Assembly (NCBI RefSeq): GCF_963583255.1
Contig: NC_084803.1
Span: 16,813,428 to 16,877,427, forward strand
Length of the DNA stretch: 64,000 nt
Direction: 5' to 3'
Origin: Pyrus communis
Taxonomy: Eukaryota > Streptophyta > Magnoliopsida > Rosales > Rosaceae
In this document: piece after piece, positions 23,701 to 34,643 of the stretch
Layout: the number at the start of each line of letters is the position of its first letter
Position numbering within the stretch: position 1 is the stretch's first letter
The notes under the pieces: model-generated
Told to the model about the DNA's origin: nothing
What the model saw: the letters and a program-made list of their open reading frames with translations, nothing else
Databases searched by the model: none
Made by a program: the position numbers and the translations under genes

Positions 23701-26522
23701 CTCATTTTCTTCCTGCTGAAGAACCTTTTTCAGTTTCTTCTCATTTTCTGCTTGTTCAAATGCCTCTTTAAGCCTTATTTCCTTCTCTTCCTGCTTCAAA
23801 GCTTCTTGTTGTCTCTGTTCAAAACTTTTTGTGCCGCGAGATTCCTTGAGCCTTTTGTCACTTCTAATTCTTTTATCATTTACCTTCTGCTTCCTGGCCT
23901 GCTCTTGAACCTCCAGCACAATGTCATGCTTTTCTGATTTTTCAGCATCTCTTTGCTTCTCAGGTTCTGCAGGTAGAGTCCCCATTCTAGAACTCATCTC
24001 ATGCTGTCCGTTCTCATGAATTTTTTCAGCCACTTTCACCTTTTTGTCATGCTCTTTTCGACTGCATGCCTCCTTAGACGCTTTGGGTCTTGCATTGCAT
24101 TCCTCCCATCCACGAGGTTGCTTCTCTGGTTCCTCTTCAATAACTGCTCTTACTTTCTTATCGATTTCTTCTTTCTGCTCTAATGCTTCCATGGTTGCCT
24201 TTTCTTTATGCCTGTTCTCGTGACTTTTTCTGCTCTGAACCAAAATCTTCTCTTTGTTTTCCTGCTCAAAAGCCTTCTTGGACTCATCAATTGCCGCCAA
24301 TTCAAAATATTGTGTTTCTTCCTGCCATTCATTAGCGTCATCAATTTTGAAAGACCCATTCCCATGCTTCTCTTGTTCAAAATGTTTAGCCACATTTAAT
24401 AATATTTCATCTTCTAAAAATTCTGGAACTTCTCTGGTCGTCTTTGAAGATTTCAGCCTTTCCTTCTTAACAACAAATTTCATTCTACCATCTTCTCGTA
24501 CAGAAGTGCCCTGCACTCCCTCATCTTTCACACCATTGCAGTCATCAACAATTTTACCCACCATTCCTTCCTTCTCTTTCATTTCTTTCTTTGAACCCGA
24601 TGTTGTACAGGTTTGGAACCCGTCTTTCCTCCTCTGCATTAACTCTTTTGCACTTTTCAGTTGTACTTTGGCTTTCTCCATTGCTTCTCTCATAGCAGCT
24701 GCAGAGATTGCTGCAGATGAACTTGCATCCACTTCGACATCAAAGAACCGGGGTGAACTATCACCTGTAGTCCCATCAGAAGCAATCGAGTTAGAATTTG
24801 AGGACAATCTACCAGAATCACCACTGCTTCCATCCAGTATGGGTGGTGGTCGAGAGGGTGGTGGCAACTGAGAGGGCTGAGTTCTAAGGCTTATGTCTGA
24901 TACAGTCACAAACGGCCTTCTATGATGAGAACCATATCTACCATGTCCTCTTTCATGTTTAAGGTTGTCTCCAAATGCCTGTCCGGAAGAACTACCATTA
25001 GGGGGGTGTGACATGGTCTTTTTGAGATACTTTTGATTCACCACTTCCACATTGGAGTTCATATTTAATTTGCTATCATCAGCTACTTGAAAGATTGGAT
25101 TCTCATGTTCTGTCTGTTGGGAGGGAGTGATTTCATCCAGCACAAATGTGTATCCAGGAACAACATGTGCCTGAGTTACATATGTCATCCCATTCAGAGA
25201 ATCTTTACTGCCTGTTTGATGAGCTGTATGATATGCCATGCTGAAATCTGTACTGCCATCAAATGACTGGTAAGGATCTCCGTTTGAGCATTGGTTCTTT
25301 CCGCAATCATCCGACCCTTCTGACAGAGAACCAGATTCTGCAGGAGTCCTATGAATGAGGAAACCAGAAAAACATATTCTAACATCAAATTATAGCATTG
25401 CATGTTTCAAATTAAGAATAAAAAATCTTTTTATTCCTCATTTACTATTGCAATGATAGACAAAACAATTATGTTTCTTGTTCTTTCATACTTCCATGTG
25501 TAAAGAAATTCACTCAGATACATTAGTACATGATTAGATTGATCAAGAAGCTTATCAAGAGAGGTGTTGAACACGGGCTGTGTCACAACCTTCAACCAAA
25601 ACAACCCACAGATCCTAACAGAGAAGTTAGTCTCCAACTCCGGGTAAACACATTTATCTCGCCTTTCTACAATCATAGAAGTCAAATTTTTACTTCAATC
25701 GAACTTTTATCAAATAAATAACCTCCCCTTGGACACTATTTCTTACTTTCTTTTTTCTATACAATCCATATTCCGGGAGGCCCGATTTGAACACAGAGCT
25801 CGGGTGCAAAAGTAAACGCGCTTAACCACTTTCAGCTACAAGTTCCTCGCGGTCACTATTTCTTACTTATCCAACCCGGAAAAAACCCAGATCAAATGTT
25901 ATTAATTACCTCATTAAATCAACCCCAATACCTAAATCCACAAGACTTTGTTTTGTTTTGGTCACCAAGTTTACAGTTCCCACTCAAAACTCACAAAAAA
26001 TAGAAAGACATAGATTTTTCCCCAAATTGCTCAAAAATGTTCCCCAAAATGCTATTCACATTTCAGTAAAAAATAAAAATAACATATTTACTGAGGAAAC
26101 AAATTTTGACTGAGAATTTAACAAAAACATGCATGATCATACCAGGCTTCGTCGGAGGAATCGCCGCCGCCGCCGCCGTGGGATTGATCAGCCAGGTCGT
26201 CGTACGCGACGGCGAAATCCAGGCCATTAAAGCCGCCGAAGACCTCGCTGTAGTCGAAGCCGGAGCTCCGCACATCGAAGAAGACCTCGTTTTCGTCGAC
26301 GGAGGGAACGTCCAGCACCGGAATCGACGAGGCGCGTGACGCGTGGAAGCTCCCGAAAATCTCGCTGTAGTCCTCCAGGCGGGGCGAGAGGGACGAGAGG
26401 CCGAACTTCGGCGGACCGCCGTAAACGTCGTCGTAGAGCGTCTTGGCTGAGAGGCCGCCATTGTTCATCATTTTCGCGGAAGAAGACCTGTTTGGATGCC
26501 GAGAATGTGATAAATTATCCAT
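20722..26522 (-). CDS. Auxilin-like J-domain protein (clathrin uncoating co-chaperone)
   Basis: Eight exons: 26522-26143, 25348-21901, 21810-21756, 21622-21540, 21456-21391, 21301-21209, about 21036-20861 and 20757-20722. They join in frame to about 1,445 residues. The N-terminus ([15 protein letters not shown]; repeated [13 protein letters not shown]) matches plant auxilin-like proteins. The long second exon is highly charged and coiled-coil, with degenerate units of about 15 residues ([23 protein letters not shown]) near codons 520-660, and a later EAR-rich stretch ([16 protein letters not shown]). The C-terminal J domain keeps the HPD motif ([12 protein letters not shown]) and ends [11 protein letters not shown]. 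Auxilins use this domain to recruit Hsc70 to clathrin-coated vesicles. The complete frame and the HPD suggest a working gene. A SINE lies in intron 1. Confidence 0.93.
25749..25853 (-). mobile_element. Second-family tRNA-derived SINE in intron 1 of the auxilin-like gene
   Basis: A perfect 15-bp duplication, cactatttcttactt (25734-25748 and 25854-25868), brackets 105 bp. On the minus strand this reads as a tRNA-like head: tagctgaaagtggttaagcg (A-box region), then gttcaaatcgggcc (B box). It ends in an A-rich tail. Its sequence differs from the 9119 family. Confidence 0.85.
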
Positions 26523-27164
26523 GAGAGAGAGAAGAAAAATTCGCGTTTCTAGGGTTTTGCGCTGCGAGGCGTTTCGTTTTCCTCCCTCTCGCTCGCTCTC
26601 TCTCTCTCTCTAACTTTTTTTTCTCTCTCCGCCGCTGAGTCCCTCCTGCTTGCAGAGAGTCTCAGGACTCAGAACTCGGACACAGGGCGACGAAAGTGGA
26701 ATTAAAAGGAAAGTCTGAAATTACCAAAAAGGACTCGTATAATTGCATGACGAATTTTCCTTTCACCTTTTTCCCTTTTTTCGGATTTGGCAATTTGTAT
26801 GGATTTGGACAAGTGACGGGGTTTAGCCGGTAAATGGTGGACAACTAGAAACTTTTGAGTACAACATGTTATTTGCTGAACGAGAATTTTCGTATATCAT
26901 GTGCGTATGGTATATACTGGATGCTTTATTCAAGAAGCACACTCTTTCAAAAAGTATTTTAGTAGTATTTTTGTAGGATTTATTTGTATTTTAATTAAGG
27001 ATTGATTCAAAAAATATTTTTATCAAAAACTCTTTCAGGAATATTCAAAGTACTTTCAAATGAGCTCTTATTGTTCAGCTAAAAAAATGACACTCCAGTT
27101 AAAAGTTACGTGAACATTCCGAAAAGTCCAAGGTAACAACTTTCTTGATATACCAACAGCAAAT

Positions 27165-27292
27165 AATCTTTTTTTTAATAAACGATATTATTTACACTAA
27201 GGGGCGGGGGAGTGGATAAGTCTCACAATGTGATAACAATAATGTGATTCAAATTCATATTTGACAAAAATCGAATCTAAGACATTTCACTT
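27165..27292 (-). mobile_element. 5'-truncated SINE (9119 family), 10-bp TSD
   Basis: On the minus strand it carries the family's 3' half (gataatatcgttt-like end plus A's) and the taggttcgat-like B-box region. It is flanked by aacagcaaat at 27155-27164 and 27293-27302. Confidence 0.75.
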
Positions 27293-27371
27293 AACAGCAA
27301 ATTACCTTTTAACTTATGCATAAAAGTGCTTCCTTCGTTTATTTTTTTTTTGTATTTAATCATAAATATTA

Positions 27372-27746
27372 GGGCTAGTTTGGGGTTGTTGTGCTTTTTT
27401 TAAAACTACTTCTGCTATGCTATGAGAATAAACAACTGTGAAAAGAAGCAGGTAAGTATTTGGTACACAATAATAAAAGTGTTTTTAGCAAAAAAAAAAA
27501 CAGAAAAAAAAAAAAAAAAAAAAAAACAAGGGTGTCAAAGATGAGTTAGGATTTTAATATGAAAATTTCATTAATTGGTTCTGTTCACCCATCTTCAATG
27601 AAAAAAAAATAAAATTTTGAGAGGTATGTGTAGATTGTAGATCTGCTTCTGTTTTATGTTGTTTTGGTCTTTTTCAACCCATGATTTTGAGAAGAAAAAA
27701 AAACATTTTTTTTTTCATTTACCAAACACGAACTCTAAACCAGCCC
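27372..27746. mobile_element. Tourist/Harbinger-like MITE, 375 bp
   Basis: The left end gggctagtttggggttgttg and the reverse complement of the right end (gggctggtttagagttcgtg) are inverted repeats. The flanks are tta (27369-27371) and tta (27747-27749), the 3-bp TWA target typical of PIF/Harbinger elements. The interior has long A tracts and no coding capacity. Confidence 0.7.
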
Positions 27747-28861
27747 TTACTAAATGGATATAAGTATATTATAAGTATTACTAAATAGATATAATTATTA
27801 TAAATAAATTACTAACATGCAGTGTGACTTTTGACTTCTCACATATCCCTCTTTATTTATGGTCATCCAGTTGAATAAATCAAACGAAAACAACCAACAT
27901 AACTAAACACAAGTATGTACGAGCTGCTATAAAATGTGTATGTTTATCATTTTTTTTAAAATGAAATGAGTAAAAGGGCAACTGGGAATGGGCAATTTGG
28001 GTTGCAATCTTTTAGATAAGGTTCAATTTCAATGCATCAAAATGTCCAACAAAAAGGGTCCCAATTTGAGTACGATGAGCAGGTACCTGGTTCCCGCATA
28101 AACACTTTGGGAAGGACTTGCTACAGAGAATAATGAATGACAAGGCGCCTTGTTTGCTAGTATTTCACTATTTTGTGGGGTGGGTTTGTAAAATTGATGA
28201 ACTTTGAGGGAAACTTTGGCAATTTATAAGTGAGTAACTAGTTGCATTTGTCTTTGAACAAAAAATAAAAATAAAAAAATAAGTTGCATTTGTCTTGGTA
28301 TTGACATTAGTGTCGTGTTTTTCATGTTTGTGACATATTTGATATCTTAACAGATCGTGTTATGTAACACCAATTAAAGTAAATGGGCAATATGACCCAA
28401 CTTGAAATCCACCCGTTAAAATTATAGGTAATATGACCTGACCCGTTATCCATTAAATAAAATATATTTTAAACCAATAAATGATGAAAATGAAAAACAT
28501 AATTCGACAAAAAAATAAAAGAAAAATATTATAAAATTAGTATATGCATACCACATTGTCACATAAATATTAATTCAAAACATAAAAAACTAAAAAAAAA
28601 TAAAAATAAAAAATATTTATCTTTCAAGTATTACATATCCCTTTCTCAAAAAAAAAAAAAAAAAAAAGTATTACATATCCCAAAATAAGAGTCTAACGAA
28701 AAAAATATTAGTACATTACTACAAAATACCAAATGTTCAAAGATATGTAAAATAAAGGGTGTGTTTCAAGGTTGAGGAACCTTGCATGTATTTTACAATT
28801 AAACCATTCCATTTTCATCCATCACCAAAGGAAATAGTATTGAAATTTTAGCTTGATATAT

Positions 28862-29500
28862 TGTGACATCCCACATCGCTCAGGGGAGTGATCCTTAAAT
28901 GTATATTCTCATCTCTACCTAGCACGAGGCCTTTTGGGAGCTCACTGGCTTCGGGTTCCGTAGGAACTCCGAAGTTAAGCGAGAAGGGGGCTAGAGCAAT
29001 CCCATGATGGGTGACCCACTGGGAAGTTGCTCGTGAGTTCCCAAAAACAAAACCGTGAGGGAATGGTAAGCCCAAAACGGACAATATCGTGCTACGGTGG
29101 TGGAGCAGGCCCGGGAAGTGATCTGTCCTGGGCCGAGATGTGACAAATTGGTATCAGAGCCTAACCCTGGTCGCGTTTGTGCCGACGAGGACGTCGGGCC
29201 CCTAAGGGGGGTGGATTGTGACATCCCACATCGCCCGGGGGAGTGATCCTTAAATGTATATTCTCATCTTTACCTAGCACGAGGCCTTTTGGGAGCTCAC
29301 TGGCTTCGGGTTCCGTAGGAACTTCGAAGTTAAGCGAGAAGGGGGCTAGAACAATCCCATGATGGGTGACCCACTGGGAAGTTGCTCGTGAGTTCCCAAA
29401 AACAAAACCGTGAGGGAATGGTAAGCCCAAAACGGACAATATCGTGCTACGGTGGTGGAGCAGGCCCGATAAGTGATTCGTCCTGGGCGGGGATGTGACA
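28862..29500 (+). mobile_element. Cassandra TRIM retrotransposon, complete, 5S rRNA-bearing LTRs
   Basis: Two 284-bp direct repeats (28862-29145 and 29217-29500) begin tgtgacatccca and end gatgtgaca, and differ at about 11 positions by eye. Each holds a 5S-rRNA-like core with pol III internal promoter pieces: aagttaagc (box A) and gatgggtgacc (box C). The 71-bp interior has a primer-binding site, tggtatcagagc (29149-29160, initiator-Met tRNA type), and a purine tract, aaggggggtgga, before the second LTR. A 5-bp target duplication, tatat, flanks the element (28857-28861, 29501-29505). It encodes no protein, so it depends on enzymes from other elements. These features match the known Cassandra family. 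Confidence 0.97.
28923..29035 (+). other. 5S rRNA-like segment of Cassandra LTR 1
   Basis: From gaggccttttgggagctcac to the ctgggaagttgct region the LTR follows 5S rRNA, including aagttaagc and gatgggtgacccactgggaa. The segment is divergent from a functional 5S gene and has no 5S gene array around it. LTR 2 carries the same segment (about 29278-29390). It is not a ribosomal gene. Confidence 0.85.
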
Positions 29501-29658
29501 TATATTGTCTTCAAGAATTATATTAATGATATTTTCATTAAGACTTTAATATGTTTTATAATTTTTTGAACTCACTCTTTGCCCATTGTGTACTATAAAA
29601 ATAAATAAAACTTAATTTTTTTAAAAATTTATATAGAATAATAATACATATTTAATAT

Positions 29659-29700
<42 letters not shown>

Positions 29701-29984
29701 ATGACGCTTGTATTTTGTAGTAAGTTTTTTTAGTATAAAAAATTAAAATCATCAAAATAATTGTTTTCTTAACGTATCGAAACAGGTTATCCAAGTGTCA
29801 CCTTCATGTAAATCTGTGAATGACCCATTATTAAGGGGGTTCTTCTCATGTGGCCCAATAACAACTCGATTAGTTATCATATTAACACGAAACCCTTTAT
29901 TTTGGTGTCGTTTATATGTTGTGTTAACGAGTCGTGTAAGAAATTGCCAGGTCTAGGAATGAGGATGGTGGGAATGGCAGATCT

Positions 29985-30370
29985 AGAATTTGAACTTGAG
30001 GAGTCCTAGTGTTAAACAAATTTTTTAGATAGGAACTGAGTGCGTAAACAAAAATTCAGCCTATTCACAAAGGCATTTCCCCGAATGTTTGGTGATTTGT
30101 TTTCGTCAGCCAAACCATGTTGCACACATATTAATAAGTAATGGCATATGCCAAAAGAATCTGATAAGTGGTATAGAAAAAACTTATCCAGTCCTGTCGA
30201 GACAACAACATGTTAAGATATGTCTATCATATATTTCATCAAACATTTAGTATACACAAAAAAGATTCGTACCAAACATTTAATCCTCGAAAGACCTCGT
30301 TCACATATATATTTTTTAAACTTCGTAGTCCTGGGACCACCTTAGTCCTTACTTCAATCCGTCCTGGACG
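29985..30370. repeat. Diverged dispersed repeat, copy A
   Basis: This aligns by eye with 33963-34019 plus 34652-34990. Shared blocks include catatgccaaaa, tttgatgagtg-like, tttcatcaaacattt and tagtcctgggaccac. Copy B is split by an hAT-like insertion. The class is unknown; a decayed retrotransposon piece is possible. Confidence 0.5.
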
Positions 30371-31007
30371 GTGGTGTCTTTGAGAGGGATAAGGATTGTT
30401 TGTCCTTCCACTTCCATGCCCTCCTGTTTTATGTGATCACAATTAAGCCATGTCAACATTTTATATTATTTTTTTATAGAGATAATAAGACAAAAATAAA
30501 TAATAATATAAAATATTAATATGACTTAATCGTGACCATACAAATAAAAAAACATCAGAAGTGAGAGAGCAAACAATCCTTTGTCTTTTTAAGAGAAGTC
30601 TGGGATTGCCTCTCGACGAATGGTAGAGGTTACTTTGAAGTGGTGAATTTAGTTTTTAGGTATTATATGACATCATTTGATTTGATTTGATGGAAAGTAA
30701 CTTGTCATATCCTGCTTGTAGGAGAATATCGACGTTTCTCGTCTACGTGCATCCATTAATTTTTTGGATTCTAACCCCATCTAGGATACTATTTTGTAAC
30801 ACTTTCGATTGTGACAACTTCATAGACAATAAAATAGCGTAAATTTTGCTAACGTCAATATCCCACATGCATTCAATTAAACATGATACGAACTTTCATG
30901 TAATTAGACTAGACCCTTTTTTTTATTTTTTATTAATTTTGAAACTAGACTAGACCTTGGTTCATGACAAATGTTATATTGGGCTATAGATTTTAGGTGA
31001 ATAATAA

Positions 31008-31155
31008 TTGTTAATTCGTCGGTGTTCTCCTTTTTATTTGTAAGTGAGAAATCTTAGATTCGATAATCACATTATTAATAACTCATTGTGAGGCTAAACC
31101 CACCCTCTCTTCTTAGCGTAGATAATATCACTTGTTCAAAAAAAAAAAAAAATAT
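31008..31155 (+). mobile_element. SINE (9119 family), degraded 5' end
   Basis: Carries the family body (tttgtaagtgagaaatctta, attcgat, cattgtgaggctaaaccca, gtagataatatcacttgttc) followed by a long A tail. The head is weak and no clear target duplication was found, so the left boundary is approximate. Confidence 0.65.
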
Positions 31156-31473
31156 CACCCGCATTCTTGTTTCAAATAAACATCGACTTTTCATTTTGTT
31201 TTCTCATAATGTTAAAATCAACATTGATGAGTATTGGTTGCAAGAGAATCCCTAATCGAGTAATCATCAACCATGAGAAATTGGAATGAATTTGCTAAAG
31301 AAACGTAAAGATGATGCATGCATTTTTAACATTAATTTACAATTGATTTTTCGAGGCAAAAGGTGAAAGCAGAAATTTGAATGAAGAATATGGAAGCCTT
31401 TTGGACTGAAAATTCATCATTAAATATTCGATTTATGATTTTAGAATCCGTTGATGATCTTTCATGTAAATTT

Positions 31474-31642
31474 TTTATTTTTTTTAACAAACGATATTAT
31501 CTACATTGAGGGAGGAGGGATGGGCTTAGCCTCATAATAGACTAGCAATAATGTAGTTCAAACATGCATTTGGCTATAATCGAATCTAAATCTTTTCACT
31601 TATAAGTGAAGAGAAATATCATTAGATCGTAACCTAAGTGGC
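31474..31642 (-). mobile_element. SINE (9119 family), near full length, 12-bp TSD
   Basis: The minus-strand copy includes the gataatatcgtttgtt end, the B box (attcgat variant), and a head close to the 9119 copy. It is flanked by tcatgtaaattt at 31462-31473 and 31643-31654. Confidence 0.8.
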
Positions 31643-31969
31643 TCATGTAAATTTATTTTTTAAAAGGAAAAAAAAAATCATCATCAACTTTGGAACATTG
31701 CTCATGTATAAGAATAATAATTGGCAACTCAAATAATGAGTAGGAGTTCTTATTTGAAACTGTTTGTTTCAGATTCATAAAACTTCATTTTTATGATTAT
31801 AACTGTTCATATTATTAATCAATCTATAAAGATTGCCTTTGAAAAAAAAATCAATTAAAACTAATATCGTTTAGTCATTAACTGCATAAAACCAGATGAC
31901 TAGATTGGTAAAAGCATAACCATCTATGTATTTTCTAGAATAGATTGACTAAATGACCTTAGCTTTAGG

Positions 31970-32086
31970 GAATTGTTATTGGTGCTCCAAAATTCTCATT
32001 TTACAGTCCAAATTTTTTCCATTTACAAAGAAAAATACACTCGTGAATAATGCAAAATGAGAATTTTAAAGTGCTAGTAACAATTC
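31970..32086. mobile_element. Short foldback MITE, 117 bp
   Basis: The first ~35 bases (gaattgttattggtgctcca, then aaattctcatttt) are mirrored as an inverted repeat at the right end (tgcaaaatgagaattttaaa, then gtgctagtaacaattc). The spacer is about 45 bases. No coding content; the target duplication is unclear. Confidence 0.65.
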
Positions 32087-34022
32087 TTTTTCAATTCATT
32101 TTTGTAGAGACGATCTTTACAAAGTGATTCATAGTATGAAAGTTCTGATCATAGGCACAAAACTTTGTGATTCAAATATAAAGAATTTTAAGTAGAAGTT
32201 CATACTTATTTTTTAGTAGCCAAACATTATTCCATGCACAATTCCAATGCTAATTGCAACAAGAAAAAGCACTCAAATGCATTTTTCATTTCTTTTTCGT
32301 ATATTATTAAGGCTACGTAATCCATTAATTTATATTAAATTCAATCATCAAAAGGAATAAAATTTTCTCACAGCCTGCAATCTGCAAGCAGAAATTAGGT
32401 GTCAACATTAAAAATGAAAAACTCCTCAAAGGGTGGTAGTTGGAGCATTTAAATTTTTAATGTGGATAAATAATATATATGCATGTGCATATAATGTAAT
32501 GTATGATTTGATGCTTCCCATTTTTGCAGGGTTTCATAGAGACATTAAGATGGAGCTATCACATACTTTTTATTAATTTTTATCATTTAATTTTTTTTTA
32601 ATTTATTCGATTCGACAGTTAAAAAATTTAAAAAATATGTGGAAAGTAAAAAAATGTATGCATATAGCACCACCCGAGACATTATATTATAACCCTAACT
32701 GTTACCAGGGTGAAGTTATTAGCCATGGGCGCTCTCTCTCTCTCTCTCTCTCCATGTCAATGGGGACCAAAAAAACAATCATTCAATTTGGTTGCATCAC
32801 TCAATTATTATTCTGCCCTGTCACAAACTCATAAGCTAGGATGAGTAGTACTGTCACACTCGTTATATTAATTTCTTGAATGATATGAGATACATGTTAA
32901 AGAGACTTTTTCAAAATATGATTTTCCATGAATTTTTTGTCACCTTACATTTTAATATCAATATTCGTGCAAAAAACATGAGATGTGGGCAGAGAGTCCA
33001 CGGAGAATCCCACTTTAAGAGAGTCTCCTTAAAATTTCTCATGATATAACCATAATGTTGTGTATTCAAATTCAAATTACTTTAAATATGCCTATAACGG
33101 ATAAAATGTCGATAATGTGTATCTGAAACATATTTGATGTGTCTAGCTTTATTCAACTAAATTATCACTAGCAATTAAGCAAATGACAGTAAGAGGAACC
33201 GATTTAGGAAAGTAAAGCACAAGCAACACATATAAAGGGAAATTCCAACGACAAACACCCATGTAGGAGAAATAATTGCACAACGTTTCTCTCCCAAGTT
33301 TATGATTATGCGACCGTCACATAAGATGTAGAATGTGAAAGATGCGTTATAACTTACAAGTTTCATACGTCAACGATCAACAGGCGTTCACTCAAAATAA
33401 CAACTGTCGAAGCAAACCGTGTCTATAAAGCTTGTTGGACATAATTTGTTTAGTAATTTTGCTTCTTGTTTTGAGGACATTGCATATTCCAAAGAAGGAA
33501 AAGAAACAACAGACACTGTGTGTCTCTCTCTTTGTCTGAAAGCAGGACAAAAACTGAGAAAAAAGGATTAAAACAAGGTTCTGGGAATCGGAATGTAATT
33601 AAGTAATCCAGCTATTAAATTAAACTAAACACATGGATTATGGATAGTATCTTCTTCTTTATATTACTTTGGCACCTGTTCCCAAATTGCCTGTCAAACA
33701 GTCCAATCCAATGCATAAAGCACTTGGCTTCTCCTTTTTCTATAGATAAAGTTAATTTATTTTCTTTTTGCATTCAACGATTCAAACATCTATACATAAA
33801 CAGAATCGTCTATAATTTATATGCGATTTGTTGCCTATTGAGTGTATTTTAAATTTTAAAATTTAAATATTTATTTGAAAAAGTAAATGTTTTATCATAA
33901 AACTAATTAACTATAGTAATACAAAATATGGAAAGTTTCTTATTTTCCACATGAGTCACAAGTAGTGGTGGATTCAGGATTCAAATCTTGGGATTCCAGT
34001 GATAAAAGTTTAAATTTTTTAT

Positions 34023-34643
34023 GAGTGCTGATATTCCCACTCTGGTATTTTATTTTCCCACCATTTAATGAAAATGTTAATAGCATATTTATCCTTTTAA
34101 AAGAACACTCTTAAACCCCTATTTACTTAAGTACTAAAATTTTGAAAAAATAAAAATAATTTAAAATAATAAATAAATAATGGTGAGTGGGGTGTGATAT
34201 CTTTGGTGGAAAGAGGTTGGAAAAGATTTGTGTTAGAATCGACGCAAAATTTGGAGGAAGGAATAAGCGTCGGCTAGATGAAGGCGAGAAACTTCAATGG
34301 AGGAAAAAGAGACTTGGGTTTAAGATCTGCGGTTTTGACAAAAAAGGAGGAAGAAGAGTAGTTTAGGGATTCGGGGTCTCTGCAGGGCAGTGATAGGTGT
34401 GAAGGAGATGATGAATGTCCAGGTCTTAGGTCTTGCATTTTCTTTTATTTCTTTCTATTTTTATTTATTTATTTATAATATTATTTAAAGATATAATTGA
34501 GTTATTTAAAAAAATATATTAGGGTTATTTTGGAAATAATGGTGGGTGGAAAAATAACATTTTACTATTTTAATTTTTTTATGGTGGGTGGGATTATCAT
34601 GTGTGTGGGAAAATAAGACATTGGGGTGAGTCTAGTAGCACTC
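34023..34643. mobile_element. hAT-like non-autonomous element, 8-bp TSD
   Basis: Both ends start GAGTGCT when read inward, and a 12-base TTATTTTCCCAC block lies at the same offset on both sides. The flanks carry an 8-bp duplication, ttttttat (34015-34022 and 34644-34651); 8 bp fits the hAT superfamily. The element splits copy B of the dispersed repeat. Its middle (about 34200-34440) is less AT-rich than its surroundings and may be captured host sequence. There is no transposase ORF. Confidence 0.65.

Larger units (their letters stand above)
28300..29965. repeat. Older TTAACGGGT-type repeat split by Cassandra
   Basis: Left (28300-28460: gtgtcgtgtttttcat, cacccgttaaaa, tgacccgttatcc) and right (29770-29965: aacgagtcgtgtaagaaatt) portions carry the same family motifs as 9340-9700. 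Cassandra lies between them, suggesting insertion into an older element. The outer boundaries are approximate. Confidence 0.45.

Noticed and set aside
22076..24871. Several plus-strand Ser/Phe/Leu-rich ORFs
   Set aside because: They are complements of the Lys/Glu-rich exon 2 of the auxilin-like gene.
25749..25853. Possible tRNA gene
   Set aside because: A and B boxes are present but no cloverleaf closes properly, and a 15-bp target duplication shows a SINE insertion.
26063..26524. Arg/Ala-rich ORFs in both directions
   Set aside because: They are other frames of the GC-rich first exon of the auxilin-like gene.
28923..29390. Possible 5S rRNA genes
   Set aside because: The 5S-like segments are inside Cassandra LTRs, are divergent, and are bounded by LTR ends, a primer site and a target duplication.
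29161..29514. 117-codon minus-strand ORF and overlapping ORFs at 28848-29224
   Set aside because: They lie antisense inside the Cassandra LTRs and repeat between the two LTRs; the element is known to be non-coding.
32637..32834. 65-codon plus-strand ORF including a CT microsatellite
   Set aside because: The Ser/Leu run comes from the microsatellite and no family is recognised.
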